Source: Saprolegnia diclina VS20
Taxonomy: Eukaryota; Oomycota; Saprolegniomycetes; Saprolegniales; Saprolegniaceae
Length of the DNA stretch: 24,039 nt
Direction of reading: 5' to 3'
NCBI RefSeq assembly: GCF_000281045.1
Contig: NW_008246188.1
Location: forward strand, 85,010-109,048
Position 1 is the first letter of the stretch; the number at the start of each line of letters is the position of its first letter. Made by a program: the position numbers and the translations under genes. A model generated the notes under the pieces. It searched no databases and was not told where the DNA came from. It saw only the letters and a program-made list of their open reading frames with translations. Of the stretch, positions 1-9,869 are shown one piece after another.

Positions 1-1134
1 GCCTTTGGGTACGTCCTCGCCGACGTGGCCGCCGACGCCATGGTGGTCCAGTACGCCCAGCGCGAACCGGTGGCGATTCGCGGGCGGACGCAAACCTCGA
101 TTTACATTGTGCGGTACATTGGCCAAATGCTCGCGCAGCTCTTTGTGGCCTTTATGCTCAACGGCAAGGTGTACGCCGGGTCGTTCACCTGGTCGACGAC
201 GCCAAACGTCATGTACGGCATCTGCCTCGTGCCGTGTGTGCTCGTGATCCCGAGCACGATCTTCTTTCTCGTCGAAGTCAAGGCCCCCCGCGTCCCGTTT
301 ACTCAATGGACCAAGGGCTTTTGGAGCCTCCTCCAGCAGCGCGTCATGTGGCAAGTCTGCGCCTTCAAGTTCTTCAACACGCTCTTCGCCAACTTCAGCG
401 CCACGCCCGAGTCGCCGATCTCGCGCACGTGGGCGCATGTCGAGCCGCTCAACGACTCGCTCTCGGGGCTCTTTGGTACGGTTATCAACATCCTCGTCAT
501 GTCGGCCGTCGGCAAGTGGGGCCTCCAGTGGAGCTGGCGCTGGGTCATCGCGCTCGGGACGCTCGGTATCATCACGGTCGATGCGTTCGTCATGTTTCTT
601 ACGATTTGGGAAGTCGTGCGCAACCAGTGGTTCTTCACCGGTGTCGCGCTTGCCGAGAACGTGCCGTCCGGTATCCGGTTCATCGTCGCCACCTACTGCG
701 CGGTTGAGATTGCCGATGTGGGCAACGAAGGCGCCACGTATGGCCTCGTCACGACGGTCTCCAACCTCTCGAGCCCCGTGGCGAGCGTCATTTACAAGAT
801 CATCGACTCGTACTTTGACGTGTCCCAAAACGACATTGGCCGCGACGACACGCATGTGCGCTGGGAGGTCACGTACACGTACCTCATTGCGTATGCGGCC
901 AAGCTCTTTGCGCTCGTCTTCCTTGTGTTTTTGCCGCGCCAAAAGGTCGAAATGCAAGCGCTCAAGAAGAACGGCGGGAAGAGCAAGGTCGCGGGGGCGA
1001 TCCTCGTCGGCGGCTTCTTCGTCGCGCTCTCGTTCTCGTGCGTCGTCGATTTCATGTCGATTTACCCGTCGACCAAGTGCTATCGCATCGTCGGCGGCAA
1101 GGGCTACACGCCCCAAGGCAAGTGCATCAAGTAG
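1..1134 (+). CDS. Folate-biopterin transporter (BT1/FBT) family membrane protein, 5' truncated by window
   Basis: The reading frame is open from base 1, so the gene starts upstream of the window; 377 residues are visible up to the TAG at 1132. The first visible residues, GYVLADVAADAMVVQYAQRE, match the conserved block of oomycete BT1/folate-biopterin transporters, a branch of the major facilitator superfamily. About eight hydrophobic segments follow, roughly at visible residues 36-58, 70-92, 155-170, 182-203, 208-235, 245-265, 285-308 and 332-352, which fits the C-terminal two thirds of a 12-helix carrier. No intron is seen in this part. The substrate cannot be read from sequence; family members carry folates, pterins or other small metabolites, and most oomycete copies are uncharacterised. 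It converges with the phosphatidylinositol-transfer gene, leaving about 190 bp between the two stops. The family call is firm, the substrate unknown. Confidence 0.85.
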   Translation, partial: AFGYVLADVAADAMVVQYAQREPVAIRGRTQTSIYIVRYIGQMLAQLFVAFMLNGKVYAGSFTWSTTPNVMYGICLVPCVLVIPSTIFFLVEVKAPRVPFTQWTKGFWSLLQQRVMWQVCAFKFFNTLFANFSATPESPISRTWAHVEPLNDSLSGLFGTVINILVMSAVGKWGLQWSWRWVIALGTLGIITVDAFVMFLTIWEVVRNQWFFTGVALAENVPSGIRFIVATYCAVEIADVGNEGATYGLVTTVSNLSSPVASVIYKIIDSYFDVSQNDIGRDDTHVRWEVTYTYLIAYAAKLFALVFLVFLPRQKVEMQALKKNGGKSKVAGAILVGGFFVALSFSCVVDFMSIYPSTKCYRIVGGKGYTPQGKCIK

Positions 1135-1327
1135 GAGCATGCTCTTGTTACTTTTGTTCCATACATTGTGTCGTATCCACCTCGTGTGTTTGTTGGGTGC
1201 GGTCAGATTCATACCTAGAGTGTGCAAGGCGGATCGATTAGGGCTGGGTTTATCAAGAGGGTTAGGGCTACGTAATGGAAGTGTGGGCGGTGCTAGTGCG
1301 GTTTTCGTTGGCGGCAAAGGATGTCCT

Positions 1328-2279
1328 TTAGCTCGCAAGGGCTTGTTTGGCTTCGAGCGACCGAATGTCGTCGAGGGTAAGGCCGTGCCATTCGTGCGAC
1401 GTGCACTGCGCCTGCACCCACCGTCAATGACTTTATCACGAGAGTCGCGTACCTGACGCGCCGACGTCAAGAAGATGCCGCGGTGACGGTCGACAATGAA
1501 CTGCTGCATTTTCTTCTCAAGGCCAAGATAGTCGAACTTGACGCGAAGAAGCTTGTAGCATGTCATGATGGGTGTCGCCGACGTCGTCCAGCCACGTGCG
1601 AGTGGTCCCCGGCCCATCTTGGCGCATATGTACGTCGATGGATCCATGCCGTCAACCGCGGTGTCTCTGACCTCGATGTGGAGTCTACGCTTGGTATCTT
1701 TTGCATTGTCAAACACTGGGTAGTTGCCTACTCTTCCACGGTGCGTGCGGTGAGCTCAGCCGGTGGCAAGTGGAACACATTGTCTACTAGCGCTTGGGGC
1801 GAGAAAACAATCCGGTGAGAATGTACCAGCGACCATGTGGCCCTCTGCGTACACGGACTGACACGAGATAAAGAACTTTTCGTTGCGAAAGACGTTGCTC
1901 GTCATGGCCGTATACGAGCGCGGGAATGCATTCCAGGCTTCCTCAATCAAGAGAAACCCTTCCTTCGGGAACCTAGCGTACAATGCATGAGCACCTTGTA
2001 GAGTTATGTCGGTGGTGCATACAGTGGCCGGAGGAAGAAGGGGAGCTCGTCCGAGACAAAGTAGTGCTTGAGCGTGTACTGGCCTTTCGTGCGCGGAATC
2101 GCGCAGTTGGACATTGCCGAAACATCGCCGAGCTGCCCATTTGTATTGTCAAATGGCTCGTTCTGGAGAATGTGCACGCGCTGGGTGCTCGTCTCGGCGG
2201 CGCGGGCGACGACAAAAAGCTCTGCGATTTCATACTCCGCGGCCGTCATGTGCAGCGGAATGCGGAATTCGTGGGCCAT
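1328..2279 (-). CDS. Phosphatidylinositol transfer protein (PITP, START-like), five exons
   Basis: Reconstructed exons on the minus strand are 2279-2023, 1972-1827, 1783-1732, 1684-1453 and 1411-1328, separated by GT...AG introns of 50, 43, 47 and 41 bp. The joined frame is 771 nt, encoding 256 residues, close to the roughly 270 usual for class I PITPs. The ATG at 2279 gives MAHEFRIPLHMTAAEYEIAE, the usual PITP opening. Other family landmarks in order are an NEP(F/Y) segment with GQYTLKHY, EEAWNAFP, GRGPL followed by W, YKLLRVKFDYLGL, and a C-terminal LTLDDIRSLE. Such proteins exchange phosphatidylinositol and another phospholipid between membranes and feed phosphoinositide signalling; that is family knowledge. 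The gene is broken into pieces in every unspliced frame, so an intron-unaware annotation would miss it. An ACGT palindrome lies about 200 bp upstream of the start. Exact splice sites are inferred from frame and motif continuity. Confidence 0.88.
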
Positions 2280-2589
2280 GCTCCTCAGCGCCAAAGTTTG
2301 TGAGTGCGGTTCCGTCTTCTCGCTCGCGTTGTTCTCCTTCTACGGATATCCTTGAAGATTCAACAGAGGCGCAAGGGCATGGGCATGGTTCGAAGCTCCT
2401 TGAAGCGAATCTTTGACATTGCGTGTTATTCGATTCGATTTACTCATTTTGTCTGGATACACGCAACCTAATGGCGACGTGACGTGGCGCCACGTCATGG
2501 TCGCTCTTTCAAAACTGCGAGGAGGCTCTTTTCTGCTTGATCCAAACCGCAGTCGTTGGTTCAAGTGTTCAAGACCTTGTATATTTATT
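2280..2589. other. Intergenic stretch upstream of the PITP gene
   Basis: No coding potential was recognised here. It should contain the PITP promoter on the minus strand. The only distinct element seen is the palindrome at 2480-2497. Confidence 0.5.
2480..2497. promoter_or_regulatory. 18-bp perfect palindrome with two ACGT cores
   Basis: The sequence TGACGTGGCGCCACGTCA is its own reverse complement. Each half carries TGACGTGG, an ACGT-core site of the kind bound by bZIP dimers in plants and fungi. It lies about 200 bp upstream of the PITP start codon, a plausible promoter position. The palindrome is directly visible; binding is inference. Confidence 0.4.
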
Positions 2590-3064
2590 CCTACAGTGAA
2601 ATTTGTGGTTTGAAGCCGTCGTATAGGCATTTACTAGCACCAACGATTGCCTCCATCTCTCTCGTCGAGGCGCTGGAACTTCCCACGACGCTGTACGTGC
2701 TCTTGTTTGAGCCGCTGGTGACGGTCCAACGCTACCACCGACGCGCGGTCGACATGGGTTGACCGATCCTACGCGCCTGTGTGCTGCACACTGTCTGGCT
2801 CGCCCGAAACAACGGCGTCTTCCGTCCCGAGGCGCCCGTCGTGACGCCCAAAGCGCCGCGTTCTTGACCAAGCTGCATCTTCACGACTTGCTGCTGAATA
2901 CCCAAGCGATGTGCCTCGTCCAAACTATGAACGCCCTGCGCCACGACGCCTTGCTTCGTGGCCACCTCGCCCCGGTTTGCGCCATCCATACGCCTCGCCT
3001 TCAACACGGCTAAGCCTCGCCGCTGCTGCCGTCTAGCACAACACGCTCTGAGTCGAAAGACCAC
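2590..3064 (+). mobile_element. Probable relic of a non-LTR retrotransposon reverse-transcriptase C-terminus
   Basis: Plus-strand translation gives a run reading PTTLYVLLFEPLVTVQRYHR, a stop, then LHTVWLARNNGVFRPEAP, another stop. Coding-like residues continue in a different frame (FLTKLHLHDLLL, then LNTQ and HDALLRGHL). The pattern WLARN..VF followed by a leucine/histidine-rich helix resembles the extreme C-terminus of LINE-type ORF2 proteins common in oomycete genomes. At least two in-frame stops and one frameshift show it is dead. No poly-A tail, target-site duplication or catalytic YADD motif was seen, so only a fragment would be present. Assignment is by recalled resemblance. Confidence 0.35.
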
Positions 3065-3989
3065 CCCCCAAAACCAGTTCAGTGTAAATTATATCTAAAG
3101 AGACTCACTTCAACGACAACGACTGCCTCCATCCGAAGTTTGGTGCCAGTCAGCCCTTGGCATCCCGGGCACACTGACCCGATGTCTTTCGATTATGCGC
3201 TTACGTTTCGACAGTGATGCAGGCGTCGTCGATTTGCTCGGTATGGCTCGTGACCAGGATCTTGAACGAAGAACGTAGGTGAAGAGCAACGGGGCTCGAA
3301 CAAAGGTACAGTCTGTGTCAAGAACCAGCCCAATGCGCTGCTACGTTAATTGACATGGATGGGTGCCGCATCATACTATGCTAGCTGCAGCTGTGGAGAG
3401 CACATACATTGCACACCCGCTGGATCGAGAGAGGCGGACCGTGTATATATCTCCTTTTCGTGAGAGATATGCTCTTTTGTTCAACACGAACGGCACAATT
3501 CAGTCGCGCACTGAACTGCTGAACAGCACGACGACAGTACTTGCTATCGTTGACCGAAGAAGAAGAAGGTCGTTGTGGGGTCGCACGGATGAGATCTTAG
3601 TCTCCTTCCCTGCAAGGTAAAATTGCAATTCAGATTCGCGTTCAAACTGTCTGCACTAAATCTCCGCAGCACGCGTCCGCCAGACGTCGGAGGTCTGGGG
3701 CCTTCTTGATGACGTTGGTCTCGACGCTCACGCAATGCAATGAGCGCATATAAGTTATGGAATAAGAATACGAGAACTCATACAAATCCCGCCTGCCACG
3801 TCCTCTTGCGCTCGACAGCCGCTCTCTAAACACTGTTTCAAACACTGTTTTGACAATGGAACCGGATTATGGGCCCACGTGGCGCCCTGTCTCGATACAG
3901 CAGATGCATGACGTGGCCATGACGCTCCCATCACATTGCATACTTCCTCACTGCACACTAGTACAAGCCAGCAACATCTATTGTGTTCG
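3065..3989. other. Intergenic stretch without a recognised gene
   Basis: This is lower in GC than the flanking genes. Short open frames on both strands show no recognisable motif. No RNA gene or long repeat was recognised. Confidence 0.45.
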
Positions 3990-4800
3990 AGACTAATCCA
4001 AACACGCGTGGTGTGCATGGTGCGTCACTGTCCATGCCTCTGCCCCTTCTTCAGGCCAGTTAGGTCGGAAGCTACTTCGCTGTACGTGGCGCCGATGCGG
4101 GCGCGTCACCGCGGCTAGCTTTGGCGGCCACCTCCCTAAAGATAGTACTTGAGTACACGCGCATGAAGAAGCCAAATCCAATCTCTTGAAGTTCAAAGGC
4201 CTCGCGAAATCTCGTCGGCGACCGTCACACGCCGTTGGACGTTGATGCAGGAGATGCGGCATGTTGTCTTGGTATTCTCTCCGGTCGATGAACGTTGCTA
4301 CTTCAGACGCGTGCTCGGAAGCCGCCGCCAAAGTCGACAATTGCTCACAAAGCACGTGGATGTTCGGCGGGTCAGTTGCGCATCGCTTCGAACTTCGTAT
4401 CAACGATTCACGCGCAAAGACGTCCACGTACGTTATTCACAAGCGTCGTGGGCACGCCAAAGAAGCGACGCGGTGGCCCATCCATGCACCAGTTGCCTCC
4501 TACTTGTCGCCTTGTGTCGCAGCGTCGTTTCAGAAGGTCCCTCGCTGCTCCTCATGCATATGTGGTCCTAGCTCTTTGGTCCAGTCGCGACGCAACCGAA
4601 AAGTCGAAGAGGACGTGCCATCAACACGGGTGGCGCGACGGCCGCAGCTGAACGTTCCCGCGTTGCAAGTGGCCAAACCGTGTCGAAATTCGAAGCCAGT
4701 GCTCGGTGTGAGTCACAGCTTTGCGTACAGCGTCTAAATCCTGTGCGCCAATCAAACGGCGTATTCTATTTTCCCACTCGTATGATTGGATCACACGAGC
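3990..4800 (-). pseudogene. Decayed minus-strand coding trace, family not recognised
   Basis: Protein-like runs occur on the minus strand but hop between frames. Upstream are AVTHTEHWLRISTRFGHLQR and, in another frame, WCMDGPPRRFFGVPTTLVNN. Next comes PPNIHVLCEQLSTLAAASEH with SEVATFIDRREYQ. After a further shift near 4205 the frame reads AFELQEIGFGFFMRVYSSTI followed by FREVAAKAS. Stops lie between the pieces, and the simple 40-60 bp GT...AG introns that rescue other genes here do not restore one frame. I read this as an inactivated gene or transposon fragment. The alternative, an intact gene with several introns I could not place, is not excluded. Confidence 0.3.
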
Positions 4801-4849
4801 CAATCGTCCCACGAGCAATCCATTTCCAGCATGACACACGGTCTCGGCC

Positions 4850-4863
4850 TGACGTCATTTGCA
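4850..4863 (+). promoter_or_regulatory. CRE-type TGACGTCA site overlapping an initiator-like TCATTTGCA
   Basis: The 8-bp palindrome TGACGTCA (4850-4857), the classic ATF/CREB bZIP site, runs directly into TCATTTGCA, which resembles the oomycete initiator core (YTCATTYY type). The start codon of the START-FYVE gene follows about 50 bp downstream, a normal distance for an oomycete 5' UTR. The motif is seen; its function is inferred. Confidence 0.4.
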
Positions 4864-4912
4864 TCGCTAGTGCAAACTCGATGCAGTTGCCCACTCTGCA
4901 TCTTTGTCTCTC

Positions 4913-6775
4913 ATGCACCACCTCGTACGGAAGGACCGGAGCCGCGACCGCTTCCCGCTGCCGCCCAACCACTTTCCCAAACCGCACATGTCGGTGGCGG
5001 AAAAAGAGTTTTTTCAGTCGGTCGCACGCAAGTCGTGCACCAAAGTGATCTACTACGCCCGGCGCCACGGCGGGCCCGTCTCGTGGGTACCGCTCACGTC
5101 GGCAAAAGCCCGCGTCCAAGTGTTTCGCGGCAAGATTCCCGGCGACACGAGCTCGCTCTCGTACTATTGCGCAGTCTCGTACATCAAGGCGACGCTCGAA
5201 GAAGTCGCGGCCGTCTTCTCGACGGATTCGACCGACAAGTACCGCAAGTACGCCAAGGTGTTTGCGCCCGACTACCTCGACTGCGCCAACCTCTGCAACC
5301 TTGTTGTGCCCAATGACGAGAACCCGATGCACTACATTGGCATGAAGTGGCATGCGGTCAAGTCGCCGACGCTCTTTGCCCGGCCGCGCGACTTCTGCGT
5401 CCTCGAGGTACGTCTTATCTTGTCGATAAGGAAGACGAACAAACGTGCTCATCGACGAACGTACATCTAGTGCCAAGACGAATTCGTTGATCGCAAGACG
5501 GGCCGGCGCGGCTGGGTGAGCAGCATGCACTCGGTGAGCTCGTCCAACTGCCCCAACATGGAGTCGTCGCTGCAGCTCATCCGCGGCAGCATTTACCGGT
5601 CCGGCTTTGTCTTTGTCGAGTGCGCGGACGACCCAGCCCGCCTCGAAGTCGTCCATGTGCTCCAAGCCGACCTCAAGGGCAACATCCCGAGCTACCTCGT
5701 GTCGCAGATCATGAAGCGCCGCGTCGTCGCGCTCGGTCGGTTCGAGAGCTACTTTCAGCGCCGGCATTTGACGGCCCACGGGTTTGCCGAGACGCTCGTG
5801 GCCAAGAATGAGAGCTCCGAGTGCGCTGTGTGCCAGCACGCGTTTCACTTTGCGACGCTCAATAAGCACAACTGCCGCAAGTGCGGACAAGTTGTCTGCC
5901 GCAAGTGCAGCTCGGTCTGGCGCGCGCTCACGGCCGACGCGAGCGGGAAGCAGAACCTCCGGATTTGCACGCGGTGCGCCCGGGGAAGTGCCCAATCGAG
6001 CGAGCACTCGGCGATATTCACGCCGCGCCCGCCCAAGCGATTCCAGTCCAAGGAATGGTTCCTCTCGATGCGGTCCGCGCTCGTCGCCAACCCGTTCCGT
6101 CCGTCCGTGTCACTGTCCTGTGACGTCCACCACCAGCAGGACATTACGCAAGCGTCCATGGAGGTCCACGAAGCGCCCACGACCAAGCCAATCACGCTGC
6201 GCAATACAGCGCAGTACCACCAAGACGATGACGCGCTGGACGCCGACGTCCCGGACGACGACGAGCGCGAGAACGCTACCGTGTTTGGCTTGGATGTCGA
6301 CGGCGTGGTTTTCCACTCGATTCGGTCGTCGACCGGGCCACTGTCGCCCGTCGAGAAGAGCGACTCGTGGCAGTTCAGCAACCTTGTCGCGAGTGTGACG
6401 CAGCGTCTGTCGGCGCTCTCGGACCTCTCGCCCGAAGAGATGGTCGTGTACCAGCAGCTCCAGCGGCAATCCGACTTGTCGTTTCTGAGCGTCGACGGCG
6501 GCAAGCTCAAGGACGAGCTTGCGACGCTCGACGAGACAGTCGAGTGGGACGAAGAGAGCGAGAGTTCGCGCTACGACCTCCTCAGCGACAACCTCGTCCG
6601 GGAGAGCATCATTGAGCGCAAGAACTCGAGCTCACCCCTCAACATGGACAACGTCGTCGCCAAGCTCGTCGCGCGCCTTGAGACGAGCACGCGCGGCGAA
6701 GACCCGGCCGTGATCAAAAACATTCTGATGGCAGCGGTGGCCAGCTCCGTCTACGCGTCGTCGTCATCATCGTAA
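4913..6775 (+). CDS. START-domain protein with C-terminal FYVE-type zinc finger, two exons
   Basis: Exons are 4913-5407 and 5471-6775 with a 63-bp intron (GTACGT...CTAG), giving 599 residues. The ATG at 4913 is the first in frame and follows an initiator-like site. Residues about 30-265 form a START-like lipid-binding domain with the usual oomycete block around WHAVKSPTLFARPRDFC, continued across the intron. Eight cysteines in FYVE spacing follow (C283, C286, C300, C303, C308, C311, C331, C334). The rest (about 335-599) is low-complexity and acidic, ending in a serine run. START-FYVE fusions are a large oomycete family, thought to bind lipids at endosomal membranes. The basic motif is KHNCRKCG rather than the canonical RRHHCRKCG, and the leading WxxD is not evident, so binding to phosphatidylinositol 3-phosphate is uncertain. 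An apparent 413-residue minus-strand frame across this gene is a shadow. Confidence 0.88.
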
Positions 6776-7817
6776 TCCTTTTTAATTTATCAACATCAAC
6801 GTGGACCCTGTACGCTGTCAACTGTCTCGGACGTCACGTCTGTCATGGCGAAGGTCGTTCGACGAGCGCGCAGCAAAGATACATAGATGGCCCAAGCCTC
6901 GACAAGGACGTGCAGCATTCGAGACACCAGCGCCGAGTTCTATGGGCGCAGTACACTGTACGCAGGAGCGTACCGGTATGCACGTGCGACGTGATTGAGT
7001 GACTCGAGCGCACCCTGTCGTCTTTGAACGTTGTCCATTACGCGAGCTTACTTGACCGCGCCTTTCTATCAACTCGAGGGCGGGTGCCACGACGATTGCA
7101 CGCTCGTCCCACGCTCCAGTAGCTCACGCCACCGTTCGAACGTTGGGTGCAATGCGCCCATGTAAGCGTACCGTAGAGGACCGCTCGTTGCGGCGGCGCC
7201 TGGACGCGCTGGACGAGCCGGTGGACGAGAAGCATCGTGGACGCGGCTTGGTCTTCGATTTTTTAAAGTTGATACGCGACAGATGCGCAGATGAGTGACA
7301 CGCAGCTGGTCGCGAAGGTACACTGCGCCATCATCGCCGTTGCCGCCTCAAGCGTCGCGAGGGATCCGGGTTGTCTTCTCGTTGAAGCACGACGACGGCG
7401 GCTACTCGGCGGTTGTGTTTGGCCGAGAATCTCAGTGCAAGTCGCTTCAAGACACGCGCGCTATCTCGTGCTACGCGGTACGCTGCTGTTGTAGGTAGTA
7501 GTAGATAAGCCATTCGCAGTGAAAAGACCGTAAATTTCAAAGCCAACCGTTTCGACCGCCCGGGGCGGCCGTTTCACGGCGGTGTGGGTGCCCGAAATTT
7601 TTAAAGTACCCATGTTGGCTTCCCGTGATATTTAATGCGCAAGAAAACGTTCTCCATAGTATTGTCTAGTGTAGAGGAAAAGTAGTCGTATAAAAATACG
7701 ATTCGATTTGCGCGGCGCCAGGGATGTGACGGGCCCTCCCCCCGGGGGCTCGAAAACACCAGCGTCTATTTGCAGCCTTTCTACGGGCGCAGTTTGGCTT
7801 TGCGGCCGTTGGCGTCG
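6776..7817. other. Intergenic stretch with short unassigned open frames
   Basis: A T-rich tract follows the START-FYVE stop. Around 7069-7323 the minus strand has a coding-like run (ALHPTFERWRELLERG), and around 7295-7480 the plus strand has another (VFSLKHDDGGYSAVVFGRES). Neither could be extended with start, splice and stop signals or tied to a family. They may be remnants or exons of an unrecognised small gene. A TATA-like TATAAAAATA lies at 7689-7698 before the next gene. Confidence 0.35.
7689..7698 (+). promoter_or_regulatory. TATA-like box upstream of the phosphodiesterase gene
   Basis: TATAAAAATA lies about 120 bp before the ATG at 7818. TATA boxes are uncommon in oomycete promoters, so this may simply be an AT-rich patch. 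Confidence 0.2.
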
Positions 7818-9869
7818 ATGCCATTGACAAAGCAGCGCGAGGCGCTCAAGGAGGCCGCGCGTGTCTTGCGCGACTCCAAGGTCGCGGCCTCCAAGGCCAG
7901 CGAGGTCGACGCTAAAGTCGGCAGCGACGAGGACGAGACCGACGCGAATTCGCTCGTCGCAGCCGTCAAGATCTTGAAAAAGAGCCATGCCGAGTGCATG
8001 GACAACGCGAGCTCGACGACGACGATGACGTTGGACGACATCGATACGCTGCTGACAGTCTTCATCGAGCTCGTGGACCCCGACACGCCCGTGTACACGC
8101 GCGCGGTCCGCTCGTCTCCTCTATTTGCACGGTGGGCTCAACGTTTTTAGGTCGAGCGCAACCTCCAGCGCAAGTTTTCGTCGCACAAGCACGTCTTTGA
8201 CGACAAGGTCCAAGGCTTTATCCACCAAAACTACTCGAGCAAGGTACTACCCTCTTTCGTGGCACAGCCGAGTCAGGCGAGCGATAGAATGAAGATTCCA
8301 AGGACACCTTCCGCGCCGCACTGCGCCGCACGAGCCTCGTTCAGCGCTGCGTCAAGGCCTTTCGTGGCTCGCGCCCGCCGACGCCCGATGCTACCTCGTA
8401 CGTCGATACGCATCTCATGTGTGTCTTGCCTCTAAAATGTACACAGAGCCGACAAGCGCCATTCGCTCGACGGGTCGCCCGAGCGGTCGTACCCAATCGG
8501 CACGCTCGAGGCGTACTGGGCCGCCGACCAAACGTCGTCGTTCAGCGTCATCAAGAAGGAGCTCTCCAAGATCTCGACGTGGAGCTTCAATGTGCTCGAG
8601 GTCCGTCTCCTACTGTATCCGATGCCACACGAACGATGGCACTAGCTGTGCAAAGTCCAAGGCGCCGACGTGCTTCTCATCGTTGGCTGCACGTGCTTTG
8701 ACGCCGAGGGCTTGACGCGCCACTTTCACATTCCCGCGACCGTCCTCCGCAGCTTCTACTTTGCGTATGCACGCTCTTCCATCGTTGAAACCTCATCTTT
8801 GGCGCCGTAGCGTCCAAGGCCAGTACTTGGCCAACCCATACCACAACGGTAGCCTTTCCATATCTCTATATATATAGGTCTATGGACACTACGAACTGAT
8901 ATATATCGCTAGCCGAGCACGCGGCGGACGTGACCCAGTGCGTGCATCACTTTTTGACTCTCGGCGGCCTCGGGACGCAGATCTCGATGCGCGGCAAGTT
9001 GGCGGCGCTCATCGCCGCGTCGGTCCACGATATTGTACTAGACCAAGTGGTCCTGCGAAAACTAGGTTGATCACATTCGACTAGGGGCACACAGGGCTCT
9101 CCAACAACTTTCACATTGCGACCAACGACCCGCTCGCGATCCGGTATGCGTACCGGTCGCCGCTCGAAAACATGCACTGCGCGCTCGCGTTTGAGCTTAT
9201 GCAGCGCAAGGAGTGCGACGTGCTGGCGACGCTCAACGATCTGGAAAAGATCGAGGTATCAACTTGATACTGGCGTTGCGAAAAGCTGCAATGTGTTTTG
9301 TGCATAGGTCCGCAACCTCATCATCGACATGATCCTTGCGACGGACAACAAGAACCATGCGATCCACCTCGGGCGCCTCGAGGGTCTCTTGCAAAGGTAG
9401 TCGTATCGCTTTTCGATATCTCCGATCTGATGTTGACTAGTGCGGACGAAGACCAGACCGACTTTAGCAACCTCGACGACCAAAAGTTGCTCTTGCAGGT
9501 ATCGATTTTTCTATGGCCGGGAGACCTGGTGCGACGACGGTGTAGGTGGCATTGCATGCAGCCGACGTGTGCAACCCGGTCAAGCCCATGGACATTTACT
9601 CGGTCTGGACGTCGCGCATCATGGAAGAGTTTTACGCCCAAGGCGACAAGGAGCGCGAACTCGGCCTCGCATTGAGCTTTGGCTGCGACCGCGTCAACCC
9701 GATCCCCGAAGCCAAAATGCAAGCCGGCTTTATCATTGGCATTGTCCGGCCGGTCTTTGAGACGCTGGCCAAGGTGCCCAAAGTCTCGCTCAAGCACTGC
9801 TTGGACCAGGTCGAGCGCAACCTTGGCCATTGGCAAGATCAGCTTGCGGTTACCACGTCGGCGACGTAG
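7818..9869 (+). CDS. 3',5'-cyclic nucleotide phosphodiesterase (PDE class I catalytic domain), eleven exons
   Basis: Exons are 7818-8105, 8151-8243, 8288-8397, 8447-8600, 8646-8764, 8811-8848, 8913-9034, 9085-9255, 9308-9396, 9441-9498 and 9546-9869. The ten introns are 44-64 bp and the joined frame encodes 521 residues. The catalytic half carries the whole class I signature: YHN (265-267) then HAADVTQ, HDIGHTGLSNNF (from H306), a SPLEN block, TDNKNH, and HAADVCNP with the metal-binding D421. Q473 in MQAGFI sits at the purine-clamping glutamine. The enzyme should hydrolyse cAMP and/or cGMP in the cytosol; specificity cannot be told. The N-terminal ~165 residues have no recognised domain (no GAF, PAS or membrane segment). 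Departures are HDIGH where animals have HDVDH, and ENMH where ENHH is usual. All other metal ligands look intact, so activity is likely. Short exons make it invisible to unspliced ORF searches. Confidence 0.93.

Noticed and set aside
437-1456. 339-residue plus-strand frame rich in Ser/Arg
   Set aside because: Out-of-frame shadow of the BT1 transporter. The Ser/Arg composition is what GC-rich NNC/NNG codons give when read off-frame.
1483-1818. 111-residue plus-strand open frame
   Set aside because: It is antisense to PITP exons 2-4. The minus-strand reading carries family motifs (EEAWNAFP, GRGPL); the plus-strand one has none.
4766-6007. 413-residue minus-strand frame
   Set aside because: It lies antisense to the START-FYVE gene, whose plus frame shows both domains. 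Its Arg/Val/Ala-rich text has no motif.
9035-9090. HDIGH instead of HDVDH in the phosphodiesterase as a sign of inactivity
   Set aside because: The second Asp is not a metal ligand, and variants are known in microbial class I enzymes. The required His and Asp residues are present.
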